Source: Caldifarciminota bacterium
GTDB lineage: Bacteria > Hydrothermota > Hydrothermia > B15-G9
Direction of reading: 5' to 3'
Assembly: GCA_015489175.1 (NCBI GenBank)
Contig: WGAI01000015.1
Location: forward strand, 1-34,036
Length of the DNA stretch: 34,036 nucleotides
A model generated the notes under the pieces. It ran no database searches, had not been told where the DNA came from, and saw nothing but the letters and a program-made list of their open reading frames with translations. Positions 16,010-25,238 of this stretch are shown in pieces; the first letter of the stretch is position 1; each line of letters begins with the position of its first letter. Both the position numbers and the translations under genes were made by a program.

Positions 16010-17356
16010 ATGTTCAAACGGGTTCTAATTGCAAACAGAGGTGAAATTGCCTTACGCGTTATCTACGCACTGAAAGAGCTTGGGATAGAAAGTGTTGCCA
16101 TCTATTCTGAGGCGGATGAGCATTCCCTTCATGTCCAGTTTGCAGATTATGCAATCAGGATAGGGCCTCCATCGCCTCAGGATAGTTACCTCAACATAGC
16201 GCGGATCATCAGCGCTGCTGAGGTAGCCGGCGTTGACGCTATCCATCCGGGCTATGGGTTCCTTGCAGAAAACCCTGAATTCGCTCAGGTTGTTGAGGAG
16301 AGCGGCTTTGTGTTCATCGGTCCGCCATCCGAAGTCATGGCTATGATGGGGGACAAGATCGAGGCAAAGCGAGCTATGCGTGAGGCTGGGGTGCCTGTTC
16401 TGCCGGGAGTTGATGAGCCTATCTGGGATGTTGACAAGGCATTAAAGATAGCGGATTCCATGGGTTATCCCGTCATCATAAAGGCGGCAGCTGGCGGCGG
16501 TGGGCGCGGTATGCGCATCGCAAGGACACCTGAGGAACTGGAAAACAACTTCAAGGTCGCAAGGGCTGAGGCTGCTGCATCTTTTGGGGATCCACGCCTT
16601 TACATCGAGAAATACATCCAAAAGCCACGCCACATCGAAATCCAGCTCCTTGGCGATAAGTATGGCCATGTTATACACCTCGGCGAGAGGGAGTGCTCAA
16701 TCCAACGCAGACATCAAAAACTGATGGAAGAATCGCCTTCACCTGCCGTCGATGCCAAGTTGAGGGAAAAAATCGGCAGGGCTGCGGTCAAAGGTGCAAA
16801 AGCCATTGGCTACCAATCCGCTGGGACTATGGAATTCCTCATGGATGAGGATGGCAATTTTTACTTCATGGAGATGAACACAAGGATACAGGTTGAACAT
16901 CCTATCACCGAGATGGTTACGGGTATCGACCTTGTTAAGCAACAGATTTTGATTGCGGCGGGAGAAAAATTGGAATACAAACAGGGTGATGTGACCATAA
17001 CCGGGCATGCGATAGAAGCTCGCATCAACGCCGAAGACCCTGACATGGACTTTGCGCCTTTCCCCGGGAAGATCACACTCTTTCACAAGCCGGGCGGCCC
17101 CGGTGTCCGCATAGACACACATGTCTTCGCGGGCTACACCATACCGCCGTATTACGACTCACTTGTCGCCAAACTCATCGTTAAGGGTAGGGACAGGAAG
17201 GAAGCTATTTCACGGCTGAGACGGAGCCTTGAAGAGTTTATCATAGATGGCATCAGAACAACCATACCTTTCCACCTTAAAATTGTAGAACATCCTGACT
17301 TTGTTAGCGGCAACATCGACACGCATTTTATAGAAAGGATGAATAAAGAGGGGTAA
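16010..17356 (+). CDS. accC: Biotin carboxylase (acetyl/acyl-CoA or pyruvate carboxylase subunit A)
   Basis: 448 aa, normal length. It carboxylates the biotin of a BCCP partner using ATP and bicarbonate. Visible motifs: the N-terminal [25 protein letters not shown], the glycine-rich ATP loop [61 protein letters not shown], and [20 protein letters not shown]. No BCCP or carboxyltransferase gene is adjacent, so whether it serves fatty-acid, propionyl-CoA or pyruvate carboxylation is open. The ribosome binding site is weak. It starts 13 bases after the preceding gene with no terminator between, and its stop is one base before the next ATG, so it heads a tight run of five genes. Confidence 0.95.
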   Translation: MFKRVLIANRGEIALRVIYALKELGIESVAIYSEADEHSLHVQFADYAIRIGPPSPQDSYLNIARIISAAEVAGVDAIHPGYGFLAENPEFAQVVEESGFVFIGPPSEVMAMMGDKIEAKRAMREAGVPVLPGVDEPIWDVDKALKIADSMGYPVIIKAAAGGGGRGMRIARTPEELENNFKVARAEAAASFGDPRLYIEKYIQKPRHIEIQLLGDKYGHVIHLGERECSIQRRHQKLMEESPSPAVDAKLREKIGRAAVKGAKAIGYQSAGTMEFLMDEDGNFYFMEMNTRIQVEHPITEMVTGIDLVKQQILIAAGEKLEYKQGDVTITGHAIEARINAEDPDMDFAPFPGKITLFHKPGGPGVRIDTHVFAGYTIPPYYDSLVAKLIVKGRDRKEAISRLRRSLEEFIIDGIRTTIPFHLKIVEHPDFVSGNIDTHFIERMNKEG

Positions 17357-17357
17357 G

Positions 17358-18539
17358 ATGAGCACTATATTTAACAGTGTGATTTCGCCAAAAGGTGATC
17401 CCAATGTGGCAAGGAGCCTTGCCTTTGAACTTCTTGAGGGATTTTCAGGTCAGATGCCAGATCTTATCTTTGTTTTTGCTGACGCGGATCTCAATTTGCC
17501 GGATATACTTTCTGCTATACAGGAAGTTGCACCATCTGAGATAATCGGTGCGACTACGGGCGGTGGTCTTTTCGCCAATCGTGGCGGAATTATTAAGGGA
17601 CTATGCATAGCCGGTCTCGTCTCAAATGAAATGCGTATAGTTGTATCGCATGCTACAGGAATATCGAGAGACCTGCATGGCGCATTAAAAACGTTAACCG
17701 ATCCTGTGAATAAAATGTTTCCAGAAGCTTTAAAGGCGGATATGGAACATGGCATCTTTATCTTCTTCTTCGACCCGTTATTTGTCGATGGCAATGAGGT
17801 TGTTCGGGAGCTCAGAAGACTTCTGCCTGTCAGCATGCAGATTGCCGGTTCAGCGGCCGGAGATAGCCTTAATTTCCGCAGCGTTAAAGTGATTCACAAT
17901 TACAACGCCTTCCCTGACGCCATAGTTGGCGCTGCAATCTACAGCAAAAAACCGATAGCTGCAAGCGTGGCCTATGGGTGGGAGCCGCTCACTATCGACC
18001 TCAACATTACAAATATGGTGGGTAAAAGGGTTTACGAGATACAAAATCAACCAGCGATTAATATTTGGAAGCAAATATTTGCCAAGAAGAGCATCAATAT
18101 GGCACCTGAGAATATCCAGAGGTTACTTGCCAGTTTCCCGATAGGTTACCGGTCGGGGGTCTCAGCTCTCTACAAGATCAGAACACCTGTTAAGCTGTAT
18201 GATGATGGTTCTGTGGAGCTTATGAGCCCGGTTCCGAATGGGATACCCATAAGGATCATGCACACCACCATACAAAATCTTGTCTCGTCATCGCTGAAAG
18301 CCGCAAAAAAGGCGATTGAGGAGATGGAGGGAGTCCCTGCGTCCGGACTCCTTGTCCTCGATTCGCTCCCGCGTTTGCTTGTGATGGGCGACAAATTCTA
18401 CAAGACGATGGCGGCTGTTAATCAGATACTCCCCGTAAAATTCGCAGGCTTTCATGGCTATGGTGAGGGCTATCGACTGAAAGTTGGTCCGGTTGGCTAT
18501 AACAATGGCACAGCATCGTTTGTGGTTTTCCCCAAATAA
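17358..18539 (+). CDS. FIST N/C domain sensory protein
   Basis: 393 aa, cytosolic, with no signal peptide or membrane segment. The FIST_N part (about 25-225) shows IIGATTGGGLF, LCIAGLVSNEMRIVV, and IAGSAAGDSLNF. The FIST_C part (about 226-375) shows RVYEIQNQPAINIWKQIF, LSP-like turns, and the closing GFHGYGEGYRLKVG with NNGTASFVVF. FIST domains are predicted to sense small ligands, possibly amino acids, in signalling proteins. Here the domain stands alone without kinase or methyl-acceptor modules, so an output partner must be separate. GAGGGGT precedes the ATG. The immediate downstream Roadblock gene (11-base gap) is the obvious partner candidate. Confidence 0.85.
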   Translation: MSTIFNSVISPKGDPNVARSLAFELLEGFSGQMPDLIFVFADADLNLPDILSAIQEVAPSEIIGATTGGGLFANRGGIIKGLCIAGLVSNEMRIVVSHATGISRDLHGALKTLTDPVNKMFPEALKADMEHGIFIFFFDPLFVDGNEVVRELRRLLPVSMQIAGSAAGDSLNFRSVKVIHNYNAFPDAIVGAAIYSKKPIAASVAYGWEPLTIDLNITNMVGKRVYEIQNQPAINIWKQIFAKKSINMAPENIQRLLASFPIGYRSGVSALYKIRTPVKLYDDGSVELMSPVPNGIPIRIMHTTIQNLVSSSLKAAKKAIEEMEGVPASGLLVLDSLPRLLVMGDKFYKTMAAVNQILPVKFAGFHGYGEGYRLKVGPVGYNNGTASFVVFPK

Positions 18540-18550
18540 GGAGAAACATT

Positions 18551-18922
18551 ATGGGTAACATTATTGATGTTCTGGCCAAAATATCATCGAAGATTGGGGC
18601 GGTTGAGGCCATCCACATCGTTACTATGGATGGTGCCGTGGTTGCATCATACCCGACAATCTCTGTGGAACAGGCTGAGAAGTTGCAGAAATACTACTAC
18701 AATCTGCTTGATGCTATAAGCAAGATATTGGGCATCAACGGGTGGGGCAAACATGAAGAAGTGATAATGAAAACCTCAAACCATCAAATCCTCTTCTACC
18801 CGATAATTGAACCGGATTTCTATTCGATAATGGTGTTGCCCAAAGCCTTTACAAACTTTGGCATTGTCAAAGTCACTCTAAAGGGGGCTGTGAAGGATCT
18901 AAAGCCGTTTCTTACATTTTAG
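18551..18922 (+). CDS. Roadblock/LC7-like domain protein
   Basis: 123 aa. The fold signature of bacterial Roadblock/LC7 proteins is visible: IGAVEAIHIVTMDGAVVASYP, a central helix around QKYYYNLLDAISKILGI, then EEVIMKTSNHQILFYPI and FYSIMVLPKAFTNFGIVKVTL. The family includes MglB, a GTPase-activating protein for the small GTPase MglA; others act as scaffolds. No MglA-type GTPase gene is visible in this window. AAGGAGA precedes the ATG. Its position directly after a FIST gene and before a DksA-like gene suggests a cytoplasmic signalling unit. The family call rests on pattern and length, not on a database search. Confidence 0.75.
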   Translation: MGNIIDVLAKISSKIGAVEAIHIVTMDGAVVASYPTISVEQAEKLQKYYYNLLDAISKILGINGWGKHEEVIMKTSNHQILFYPIIEPDFYSIMVLPKAFTNFGIVKVTLKGAVKDLKPFLTF

Positions 18923-18933
18923 GAGAACAGGTT

Positions 18934-19287
18934 ATGACGCTCGACATAGAGTTATACAGGAAACTATTGCTTGATAAAAAGAAAGGTTTACTACGCAACC
19001 TACTGGAAGAGAAGGAGTTATCAGAGAAAGTCGGTGAGGAATGGCTGGAGCCTAAAGACATCGAGGACCTTGCACATGTGACTCTTGATGAACTTTCCAG
19101 ATCTGTACTTGCTGAGCATGAGCTTAGTCTTGTTAAAGAGATTGACATAGCGTTGAAAAAGATAGAGCGCGGAGAGTATGGGATTTGTGAGCGGTGCGGC
19201 GCACAAATTAAGCCTGAAAGGCTCAAACTCATTCCGTGGACAAGGTATTGTGCAAAATGTTCAAGGGAAATCGGAGGTGGACTGTGA
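18934..19287 (+). CDS. DksA/TraR-family C4 zinc-finger protein
   Basis: 117 aa. The N-terminal two thirds is a charged helical hairpin (YRKLLLDKKKGLLRNLLEE, then LDELSRSVLAEHELSLVKEI), with a DksA-like acidic turn between the helices. The C4 zinc finger has Cys85, Cys88, Cys106 and Cys109 (CX2C-X17-CX2C) with the typical GEYGICERCG and YCAKC surroundings. DksA-type proteins bind the RNA polymerase secondary channel and modulate transcription with ppGpp; some short relatives have other roles. AGGAGA precedes the ATG. The stop overlaps the GTG start of the next gene (GTGA), so expression is coupled to the periplasmic fusion protein downstream. Confidence 0.9.
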   Translation: MTLDIELYRKLLLDKKKGLLRNLLEEKELSEKVGEEWLEPKDIEDLAHVTLDELSRSVLAEHELSLVKEIDIALKKIERGEYGICERCGAQIKPERLKLIPWTRYCAKCSREIGGGL

Positions 19288-20246
19288 AAAAGGCTATATG
19301 GATTATTTTGCTGCTTGTGCCGGTCTATCTGTATGGCAAGGAGCAGCGCATTGGATTTGTGAACATCAAACGCATAATGCGAGAATACCAGGACTTGCAA
19401 AATGCCAAAAGTGAGCTTTCAAACTATATTCAGAAGTGGGAAGCTCAACGCGACAGCCTCAAGCAGGTAATTGACAGCCTTAAATCGGCCTACAATAAGG
19501 AAAAACCCATGCTCAGCGACGAAGCGCGCATGAGAAGGGAACAGGAAATTCAACAGATAGAGAACGAATACAAAAACTTTTGGAAGTCAATATGGGGTCC
19601 CAACGGCAAACTCGAACGGAAAAATGCTGAACTTTTGCAGCCTTACATCCACAACATAGATTCAGTGGTCTCGTCCGTAGCAGAAGATATGGGATATTCG
19701 GTCATTTTTGATCTGTCAAGCAGCGGAATTATGTATTACAACTCCGACGATGACATAACCGATCTGGTTCTCGAGCAATTGAATAGGAGCTATGAAGTGG
19801 CGATGGACACCACATCGATCATCAAACCCAAACTTGCCATATTCCCGTTGAAGGAGAAAAACAACGACGCCGTTAGTGCCCATCTTGGTAGTCGCATTCA
19901 GAAACTCGCTTATGATGCGCTGCGCGGTTCGCCCAACATCGAGCTTATCCCCTCCACTACGGTTAATCAGGCAGTTGATCGTGAGATACCGTCTCGCGAC
20001 CTGATCGATCAGGGCAAATGCATCAGGATAGCCAGAAACATAGGCGCAGATCTGATTATGTATGGCGAGGTTACCCGCAGCGGAGAAACCGTTTCTTTCA
20101 ATTTCAAGCTTATCTCACTGAAGACGGGACAGGAACTTGTCGCCGATGGAGGCACATCCTCCGACAGGGATACCGACCTCATGGTCAAAGTCGGCGATGT
20201 CGTCCGCCGCATGATAGCCGAATACTCAATGAAGGCCAACCAGTAA
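19284..20246 (+). CDS. Periplasmic fusion: OmpH/Skp-like chaperone domain plus CsgG/FlgO-like domain
   Basis: 320 aa from a GTG at 19284, which has GGAGGT 5 bases upstream and shares GTGA with the preceding stop; the frame's ATG at 19236 lies inside dksA-like and spoils the signal peptide. MKKAIWIILLLVPVYLYG is a signal peptide. Residues about 21-170 match OmpH/Skp: IGFVNIKRIMREYQDLQNAK, long charged coiled-coil arms, then the return strand MGYSVIFDLSSSGIMYYNSDDDIT. Residues about 182-313 match the periplasmic CsgG/FlgO-like fold: KPKLAIFPLKEKNND, IARNIGADLIMYGEVTRSG, and FKLISLKTGQELV. I do not know this architecture from characterised proteins. It may link outer-membrane-protein chaperoning to assembly of a secretion or envelope complex. 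No cysteine-lipid anchor is seen. Confidence 0.85.
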   Translation: MKKAIWIILLLVPVYLYGKEQRIGFVNIKRIMREYQDLQNAKSELSNYIQKWEAQRDSLKQVIDSLKSAYNKEKPMLSDEARMRREQEIQQIENEYKNFWKSIWGPNGKLERKNAELLQPYIHNIDSVVSSVAEDMGYSVIFDLSSSGIMYYNSDDDITDLVLEQLNRSYEVAMDTTSIIKPKLAIFPLKEKNNDAVSAHLGSRIQKLAYDALRGSPNIELIPSTTVNQAVDREIPSRDLIDQGKCIRIARNIGADLIMYGEVTRSGETVSFNFKLISLKTGQELVADGGTSSDRDTDLMVKVGDVVRRMIAEYSMKANQ

Positions 20247-20268
20247 GCCGAACTGTCTGGATTTTATG

Positions 20269-20297
20269 GTGAAATTGTGATCATTTTTGCGTATTAT
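20269..20297 (+). promoter_or_regulatory. Possible promoter upstream of the TPR protein
   Basis: GTGAAA (20269-20274) and TATTAT (20292-20297) are separated by 17 bases. The -10 is good and the -35 mediocre. It would give a leader of about 170 bases, in which TTGACA (20399-20404) is followed directly by the perfect inverted repeat CTTTAT/ATAAAG (20405-20422). Confidence 0.3.
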
Positions 20298-20469
20298 CGC
20301 CTTCGATTTTTTCAAATATTTTATGCATGAGTAGGTATTTCCTTCGTCATATTTCCAATTGCAAAAATAATCCATAATTGGTTTGCCAGCACTTAAATTT
20401 GACACTTTATGCCGCGATAAAGATGGTGTCGCCTTTATTGAACCATGCAATGGAATTAAAATAAATGGC

Positions 20470-22647
20470 ATGATTGCATTAGTGATGATAATTGTAGCCC
20501 AATCGATCTATTTGCCTGAACCTTATGAAGGGTTTTGGAACATAAGGCTTTTATCGAACAAACTTATTGAAGACGGCTATCGATTTTTGCAATCAGGCGA
20601 ATATCAAGAAGCCTATGAAGCTTTCAAAGAGGCAAGCTATCGGGTATGGGATAGGAAAGATCAGTTTGCGGCGTCACTCGGAGTTGCAATAACCGCTTAC
20701 TACCTGAACAAGCCAGATGAGAGGGCATCGTATCTCAAGAAAGCGTATGACCTTGCTTCTGACCTTGAGGATTCGTCGTTTGTGGCGATGTGGGAAGCGT
20801 ATATCCTTTACAGAAATGGGGATCACGACGGTGCATTTGCAACAGTCTCCCCATACGCAAAGGCTGTAGGAGAATACAACCCTGTGATGCTCGGGCTCAT
20901 TTATCTTAGCGTCAACCAGCCTGATTCTGTAGTCAAATATGTGCGCGCGGTGAATGCAGAGACCATGTATATAGTCGGATATGCCGCTTATTTGATAGGG
21001 AATTACAACAAAGCGATTCGCATGTTCCGAATGTGCACTGAGACGAGCGAAAACAGTTTCATCTTCCCATACGCAATATACATGCTGGGAGAATCTTACA
21101 GGGCAAAAGGGGACATAAAGACCGCTGCTGCCACAATGGAAAAGCTGGCATACATCTACACAGGGGCAGAGATAACCGAAAGGGCCATATTTGCAGCTGC
21201 CTGCCTGTACGATTCACTTGGCCAACTGAACAAGGCCGACTCGCTTTTAAACATTCTCATCTCATGGTATTGGCCGCGCGGCAGATTTGGCGCAGTTGTG
21301 CGGTTCAAAAAAGCTGAGATACTTGTTAAAATCGCATCGAAAATCCCATGGAATACATCCAAACGCTATGCTCTAATCAATAGAGCTATAGCTATCTTAG
21401 ACAGCATCAAAAATGTGCCCGATGACCTTGCTGATGATGTCGTTTACCTGAAAGCAAAGTCGTATTACAGAATGTGGGATCATTATGATGCGGAAAAGAT
21501 GTTCGAGTATGGGGTGACCAATTATCCCAACAGCGAACACCACAAAGAATTCCTCTTTGGAGCCGGTAGAAGTGCTTTTTATCGTGGAAATTACAGAAAA
21601 ACTATCATCTATATGTCAAAACTTTTGAACGACAGCGCATATTCCTTCAGTGCGTCTTATTACATAGGTGCTGCGCTTTACCGGGAGGATGGGAATGCAT
21701 CGAAAGCCATGCAATATCTAAATTACGCACTTCTATCGCCAAGTAAAAGATACATCGCCCTTGCTGCCAAAGAGATAGGTGATATCTATCTAACCGGTGG
21801 GAAAATCGATTCAGCTTTAACTTACTATCAGCTTGCACTTAAATCCAAAGGTTTGACTGAAACGGACATGGATGATGTCATCTACAATATAGAGTATATC
21901 AGATATCTCAAAGGCGAATACAAAGATATTGTTGAGTTTGCCGACAAGTTTTCCGACAATTATCCAAACAACCCCAACACGCTGCCCCTGATCTTAAATG
22001 CATTTAAATCCAATTCGTTAACCCAGCAGACTGCCCTTAAACTTCTTCGCAAAGCTGTCCACATATCGCCCCTTGACTCAATAACATTCCAGATTTTCCA
22101 CTTATCAATAGGGCATTTAAACGGGCCATCCGTGGAGCCGATCCTTGATACACTTTTGCTGATGGCAATGTCAAAGGACAAGAACATTTCCATACAAACC
22201 CTGATGGGTATAGCCGACCTTTATGAAAAATTCGGCCTGCATTTTGGGGCAATCAAGACATACCGATATGCTTTGAGCAAAGCAGCCAAAGGCAAAAACT
22301 CGGGGTTGGAGGTTTACATCAGGTATCTCCTCGCATCGAACTACTTGAAATTTAACGATTACCTGAGCTCGACAGCCCAATTCGATACCGCTTTCTCCAT
22401 CATAATGGAGATGGACACTCTCCCTTACTACTTCCTGGATTTCATGGAAAAATATGTCGATGCGTCCCTTGGTGCGGGCGACACGGTTAAAGTCCGTAAA
22501 ATCAGTGAGATAGCGCTGCGTGTCATGAACTCCAGCGACAGGCTGAACTTCATAGGGTTTCTGAACTCGAGAGGTATAGACATACTCGCGCCGAAGGAAG
22601 AAAACACGCAATCGGCGGAAAATCCACCCGCATCGGGAAGCCGTTAA
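20470..22647 (+). CDS. Exported tetratricopeptide-repeat protein
   Basis: 725 aa from the ATG at 20470, chosen because it gives a signal-peptide-like start (MIALVMIIVAQSIYLPEP); the frame extends up to a TTG at 20383 but that segment is polar. No good ribosome binding site is visible for either. The protein is almost entirely helical pairs of TPR type: EDGYRFLQSGEYQEAYEAFK, YAAYLIGNYNKAIRMFRMC, YMLGESYRAKGDIKTAAATM, FGAGRSAFYRGNYRKTIIYM, and IGDIYLTGGKIDSALTYYQL. The tail is polar. It is likely a periplasmic or outer-membrane-associated scaffold; partners are unknown. It may belong functionally with the Skp-CsgG fusion immediately upstream. Its stop is directly abutted by the stop of the convergent NtrC-type gene. 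Confidence 0.82.
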   Translation: MIALVMIIVAQSIYLPEPYEGFWNIRLLSNKLIEDGYRFLQSGEYQEAYEAFKEASYRVWDRKDQFAASLGVAITAYYLNKPDERASYLKKAYDLASDLEDSSFVAMWEAYILYRNGDHDGAFATVSPYAKAVGEYNPVMLGLIYLSVNQPDSVVKYVRAVNAETMYIVGYAAYLIGNYNKAIRMFRMCTETSENSFIFPYAIYMLGESYRAKGDIKTAAATMEKLAYIYTGAEITERAIFAAACLYDSLGQLNKADSLLNILISWYWPRGRFGAVVRFKKAEILVKIASKIPWNTSKRYALINRAIAILDSIKNVPDDLADDVVYLKAKSYYRMWDHYDAEKMFEYGVTNYPNSEHHKEFLFGAGRSAFYRGNYRKTIIYMSKLLNDSAYSFSASYYIGAALYREDGNASKAMQYLNYALLSPSKRYIALAAKEIGDIYLTGGKIDSALTYYQLALKSKGLTETDMDDVIYNIEYIRYLKGEYKDIVEFADKFSDNYPNNPNTLPLILNAFKSNSLTQQTALKLLRKAVHISPLDSITFQIFHLSIGHLNGPSVEPILDTLLLMAMSKDKNISIQTLMGIADLYEKFGLHFGAIKTYRYALSKAAKGKNSGLEVYIRYLLASNYLKFNDYLSSTAQFDTAFSIIMEMDTLPYYFLDFMEKYVDASLGAGDTVKVRKISEIALRVMNSSDRLNFIGFLNSRGIDILAPKEENTQSAENPPASGSR

Positions 22648-24000
22648 TTAGGGCTGCTTGAGGCCGTATCTTTTAATTTTCTCCCTGAGCGTATTTCGGT
22701 GAATTCCAAGGATTTCAGCGGCCTTTGAGATATTCCAATCAGTTAGGTTTAGCACAAGGGCGATGTGTTCCTTTTCCACATCTTCGAGTTTCAGACTGGT
22801 GCGCCTCTCGGATTTCAAGGAGATAGGTAGATCCTGAGGCAAAATCAGGTTGGTTTTGGCCAACACAACGGCACGTTCAACAGCATTTTCGAGCTCACGG
22901 ACATTTCCGGGCCAATCATAAGACAACAACAGCTCCACCGCCTCCCGTGAAAAGCTTTTGACCTGTTTGTGAAGCTGTGTAGATATCCTTTTGAGGAAAT
23001 GCTCTGCAAGCGGGACTATGTCCTCTTTCCTTTCCCTCAAAGGCGGTATGTGTATATGGATGACATTTATCCTGTAATAGAGGTCTTCCCTGAACCGTCC
23101 TTTGCGGACGAGCTCCTCAAGATTCTGGTTCGTAGCGGCGATAACCCTGACATCGACTTTCCGAGCCTTTGTGGCTCCAAGCCGCTCGACCTCACGCTCC
23201 TGCAAAACCCTCAATATTTTAGCCTGTGCGAACATCGGCATATCGCCTATCTCGTCGAGAAAGATGGTGCCCTTATCTGCAAGCTCAAACTTGCCGGGCT
23301 TTGATCCGACAGCGCCCGTAAAAGCCCCTTTTTCATAACCGAAAAGTTCAGCCTCAATGAGGGATTCAGGGATGGATGGACAGGCAACAGCGACAAACCT
23401 ACCCCGTCTGCCCGACAGCTGGTGGATAATTCGAGCTATCATCTCCTTGCCGGTGCCACTTTCACCAGTGATAAGCACTGTGGACGATGTTGGCGCCACA
23501 TGAGCCACCATATCCATAACCCTGCGCATCTGCTCGCTTTTAAACACGAAATCGATGTTAAATTCCTTCGCAAGCTCTTCCCGCAACGCCCTCAACTCGA
23601 TTTCCATGCTCCGCTTTTCAACGATATGGTTAATTCTCAGTATAAGTTCCTCTACATCAACAGGTTTTGTTATGTAATCATAGGCCCCAGCCTTTATGGC
23701 GGCTACAGCTGTATCGATCGACCCGTAAGCGGTGACTATGATCGCATCGATGGTGGGATCCAACGCTTTGATTTGCTTGAGGAGTTCAATGCCATCGGTG
23801 TCGGGCAACCTCCTGTCTATCAGGACAATGTCGAAGTATTCGGATTCCAGTTTCTCAATGGCTTCATGACCGGAGGCGGCACCTTCGACATGGAAATCTG
23901 CCTCTTTTAAAATATCGAGGAGCTCCATACGCTGGAGCTCCTCATCCTCAATGACAAGTATTTTCGGTTTTTCCGAGCTCACTGCCCTCCAAAATTCCAT
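22648..24000 (-). CDS. NtrC-family sigma-54-dependent response regulator
   Basis: 450 aa from the ATG at 24000. It has a receiver domain (about 12-125) with phosphoacceptor Asp62, Thr90 and Lys112. The AAA+ sigma-54 activator domain has Walker A GESGTGKE (179-186), the sigma-54-contacting loop GAFTGA (225-230), and Walker B TIFLDEIG. A Fis-type helix-turn-helix is at the C-terminus (NISKAAEILGIHRNTLREKI). All key residues are intact, so it should be active and phosphorylation-controlled. No histidine kinase is adjacent. An alternative GTG start at 23982 shares GTGA with the upstream stop and begins MSSEKPKILVIEDE, which looks natural; its GGAGG is only about 3 bases away, so the start is undecided. 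It is co-transcribed with a barrel protein. Target promoters are unknown. Confidence 0.95.
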   Translation of the reverse strand: MEFWRAVSSEKPKILVIEDEELQRMELLDILKEADFHVEGAASGHEAIEKLESEYFDIVLIDRRLPDTDGIELLKQIKALDPTIDAIIVTAYGSIDTAVAAIKAGAYDYITKPVDVEELILRINHIVEKRSMEIELRALREELAKEFNIDFVFKSEQMRRVMDMVAHVAPTSSTVLITGESGTGKEMIARIIHQLSGRRGRFVAVACPSIPESLIEAELFGYEKGAFTGAVGSKPGKFELADKGTIFLDEIGDMPMFAQAKILRVLQEREVERLGATKARKVDVRVIAATNQNLEELVRKGRFREDLYYRINVIHIHIPPLRERKEDIVPLAEHFLKRISTQLHKQVKSFSREAVELLLSYDWPGNVRELENAVERAVVLAKTNLILPQDLPISLKSERRTSLKLEDVEKEHIALVLNLTDWNISKAAEILGIHRNTLREKIKRYGLKQP

Positions 24001-25214
24001 GAAAATTCGAGGCGTGTGCCGTAGGTATCGTGCGGCACATACTTGCCCTCGGTCCCATCATAGATGAAAGAACGACGCATGGTCAGGTAGATGGTCAGGA
24101 ATGGATAAATCCTGTAACCGCCTTCAAAGATGAAGAAGGCTCTGTCGTTGACAGAGAATACCTCGTTAAGTTTTTCAATTCCATCTTTGTGGTATCTGAA
24201 ATTGGCTGTCAATACAGGGATCGCTTTGCCCGTGGTTGCTTCGATGTTCAACACGCCTGAGCCCGGCACGCCATGCTTGTGGAAATAGTTCCCTGCGACG
24301 GATATTTCGCCAAGAACGGTGCCAGCCAGCTCCCCGAATGTCCCTTTTACAGGCTCGACAATAGTGTCCAGCAGTGCGTATTTGCTGGCCTTATCGATTT
24401 CATACATGTTATCGAAATAGGAGGGCACGAAGTGCTCCGATAGGTCTCTCTGCTCAAGTTTGGCGTCAAACTGGAGCAGTCCGAGTATATTCGGCACCGA
24501 AAGTGCTGCCCCGTAAGCCATACCGTGACCTTTATCCTTTATCGCCGCATAATCTCCGTAAATTCTAAACCTCAGAAACTGAAAGTTTAAGATCGGGAGC
24601 CCTACATCGGCGCCGTAAACCATCACAGCGGGCAGAGTTGTATCCGGTTCGCCGGGATTGAAGTCGTTTACCACACTTGCGCCGATCTCGAAGTTCTTGA
24701 TTATCGGGATGTGCTGTGGCATGGGACGGACAAGTCCCCTGAAACCGATGATTCCTAACCGCTTAACATCAGAAGTGATGAGCTCAAAACCAACCGGTCC
24801 GATGATGGCTCCAAGTTCCACGCCGAGCTTCGGGTCGTCGTATTCACGCAACCTGTTGTTGTAGTCATACATTATGAAACCATCGCCCAATGTAGAGTTG
24901 TAGAGCGCGCCAACCCTGAAATGGAAGGGGTCACCCATCTGCCCCCATCTGACATATTTGACGATGTTGCCAAGGATCTTCTGAGATTCCCAATCCGCCT
25001 TTCTAAAACCGTATTTGGGACTAACTCTGAGTGGGACATCGAGACCAAGTCCAAGTTTGCCGATACTAAGTTCGGTATTCACCCTCATATCAAACCACAG
25101 GGTATCCCCGATAAAGACAGCGCCAAGCCCACCTCCAAGTCCTATCTCATCAAATTGCGCAAACAGAGGCACACTGAACAAAATCAATACCACCACAACA
25201 TAAGCTTTCTTCAT
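23979..25214 (-). CDS. Putative outer-membrane beta-barrel protein
   Basis: 411 aa with a textbook signal peptide (MKKAYVVVVLILFSVPLFAQ, cut after FAQ) and AGGAGG 7 bases before the ATG. The mature part is glycine-rich with many amphipathic strands of alternating hydrophobic residues: IGLGGGLGAVFIGDTLWFDM, VGFELITSDVKRLGIIGFRG, and LTIYLTMRRSFIYDG. The end RLEFSWNFGGQ is near an aromatic terminal strand, as in outer-membrane barrels. I do not recognise a named family. Its stop overlaps the likely start region of the NtrC-type regulator. A 45-aa membrane protein lies 24 bases upstream on the same strand, and all three appear to use the promoter at 25437-25465. Confidence 0.72.
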   Translation of the reverse strand: MKKAYVVVVLILFSVPLFAQFDEIGLGGGLGAVFIGDTLWFDMRVNTELSIGKLGLGLDVPLRVSPKYGFRKADWESQKILGNIVKYVRWGQMGDPFHFRVGALYNSTLGDGFIMYDYNNRLREYDDPKLGVELGAIIGPVGFELITSDVKRLGIIGFRGLVRPMPQHIPIIKNFEIGASVVNDFNPGEPDTTLPAVMVYGADVGLPILNFQFLRFRIYGDYAAIKDKGHGMAYGAALSVPNILGLLQFDAKLEQRDLSEHFVPSYFDNMYEIDKASKYALLDTIVEPVKGTFGELAGTVLGEISVAGNYFHKHGVPGSGVLNIEATTGKAIPVLTANFRYHKDGIEKLNEVFSVNDRAFFIFEGGYRIYPFLTIYLTMRRSFIYDGTEGKYVPHDTYGTRLEFSWNFGGQ

Positions 25215-25238
25215 TGGCTGCCTCCTGGTTAAATGGGA

